Below, piece by piece: positions 40,979 through 41,578 of a stretch of DNA of 41,578 nucleotides (position 1 is the stretch's first letter; every line of letters starts with the position of its first letter). Position numbers and translations under genes: made by a program. The notes beneath the pieces were generated by a model that made no database searches, was not told where the DNA came from, and worked only from the letters and a program-made list of their open reading frames with translations. Source of the stretch: Syntrophaceae bacterium UBA5619 (GTDB lineage Bacteria; Desulfobacterota; Syntrophia; Syntrophales; UBA5619); contig DIKL01000009.1 of assembly GCA_002424545.1 (NCBI GenBank), positions 1 through 41,578 of the forward strand, written 5' to 3'.

Positions 40979-41578
40979 ATGGCTATTTTGTTGACAAAAT
41001 CAACGAAAGTGTTGGTTCAGGGGATCACGGGCAGGGAAGGTTCGATGCGGGCCAAATTCATGCGACGCCTCGGAACCAATGTGATTGCCGGCGTGACGCC
41101 GGGCCGCGGCGGCGAGGAGGTGGATGGGATCCCCGTATACAATACCGTAAAGGATGCGGTGAAAAACCACGGCCTCTTCGATGTCTCCGTGACCTTCATT
41201 CCCGGAACAGGCCTGAGAGACGCCGTTTTCGAGGCGCTGGATTCCGACATCAAGTGGATCGTGATGCCGGTCGAGCGCGTTCCGTTGTACGACATCCTCG
41301 AAATGGTCGCCTACGGAAAGCGGAAGGGCGCGATGCTTCTGGGACCGGGCTCCATCGGGATGAACACCCCGGGGATCGGCGCGCTGGGGTGGCTGGGCGG
41401 TTCGGTCGAATTCGCCAGCAAGCATTTCGTTCCCGGCCATGTCGGAGTCATCTCCCGCAGCGGCGGGCAGTCGGGCACCCTTCCCTATGTGATCGCCCAG
41501 GCGGGGTTCGGCATCAGCACCGTTCTTCATGTCGGAACGGAGCCGGTCACCGGCATGTCCTTTTCGGACGTCCTCCCG
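40979..41578 (+). CDS. Succinyl-CoA synthetase-like alpha subunit (runs off the window end)
   Basis: The frame is open from the ATG at 40979 (MAILLTKSTKVLVQGITGREG) to the last base: 200 codons with no stop, so it is 3'-partial. The N-terminal CoA-binding Rossmann domain has VQGITGREGSMRAKFM; GAMLLGPGSIGMNTPG follows, then GHVGVISRSGGQSGTLPYVI at about residues 159-178. Usual SucD reads SRSGTLTYE, so a small GGQ-type insertion sits in this loop. The catalytic phospho-His of the ligase domain would be beyond the window. AAAAGGTGGTG precedes the start. Confidence 0.85.
   Translation, partial: MAILLTKSTKVLVQGITGREGSMRAKFMRRLGTNVIAGVTPGRGGEEVDGIPVYNTVKDAVKNHGLFDVSVTFIPGTGLRDAVFEALDSDIKWIVMPVERVPLYDILEMVAYGKRKGAMLLGPGSIGMNTPGIGALGWLGGSVEFASKHFVPGHVGVISRSGGQSGTLPYVIAQAGFGISTVLHVGTEPVTGMSFSDVLP

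Overview
The host DNA is GC-rich (by eye high 50s percent) and looks like a Gram-negative anaerobe of the Desulfobacterota, most like the Syntrophus/Syntrophales group. Evidence: an mtaB-rnc-radical SAM cluster, a pcm-nlpD pair, a CarD-PIN/TRAM-ispD-ispF-truA cluster, a gamma-carbonic anhydrase, and a succinyl-CoA-synthetase-like operon behind a consensus sigma-54 promoter. The genus is inference; no rRNA or tRNA gene is visible.

Layout. 1-636 holds no confident gene. 637-3891 (minus) is mtaB, rnc and an Elp3-like radical SAM gene. 3987-4439 is a small membrane protein. 4502-18587 is a 14-kb integrated element bounded by a 55-bp perfect direct repeat. 18531-19520 (minus) holds a NIL-domain ferredoxin, whose 3' end is the insertion site, and a small alpha/beta hydrolase. 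19732-24595 carries a DUF1015 protein, a TrmN6-like methyltransferase, a DciA/DUF721 protein (minus), a MoaE-like protein, pcm and an NlpD-like lipoprotein. 24735-38721 is a long plus-strand housekeeping run: carD, a PIN/TRAM membrane protein, ispD, ispF, truA, an rfbD-like reductase, mutL, miaA, valS, nadC, birA, coaX, coaE and a gamma-carbonic anhydrase. After a 695-bp intergenic region, 39417 to the window end holds a succinyl-CoA-synthetase-like beta subunit, a small ferredoxin-like protein and a truncated alpha subunit.

The element is the most unusual part. It has a tyrosine integrase beside the right repeat, a divergent regulator/operator region, a chain of very small genes joined by start-stop overlaps, a primase-polymerase/ATPase fusion, a terminase-small-subunit-like HTH protein, and two large proteins that look like phage internal (ejection or polyvalent) proteins. 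It has no recognisable large terminase, portal, capsid, tail or lysis gene. It is therefore either a phage satellite-like island carrying its own ejection-type proteins or a prophage with a clean internal deletion.

Three DNA/RNA-level signals in the element are not explained by its genes: helically phased CCTTACA iterons next to an AT-rich stretch inside the primase gene (a lambda-like intragenic origin candidate); two related terminator-containing leaders in front of small genes at 16413-16480 and 16976-17041; and GGTCACAAAA repeats near both ends that could be integrase arm sites. The attachment repeat encodes three of the four cysteines of the second Fe-S cluster of the host ferredoxin, so the element rebuilds the C-terminus of the gene it enters.
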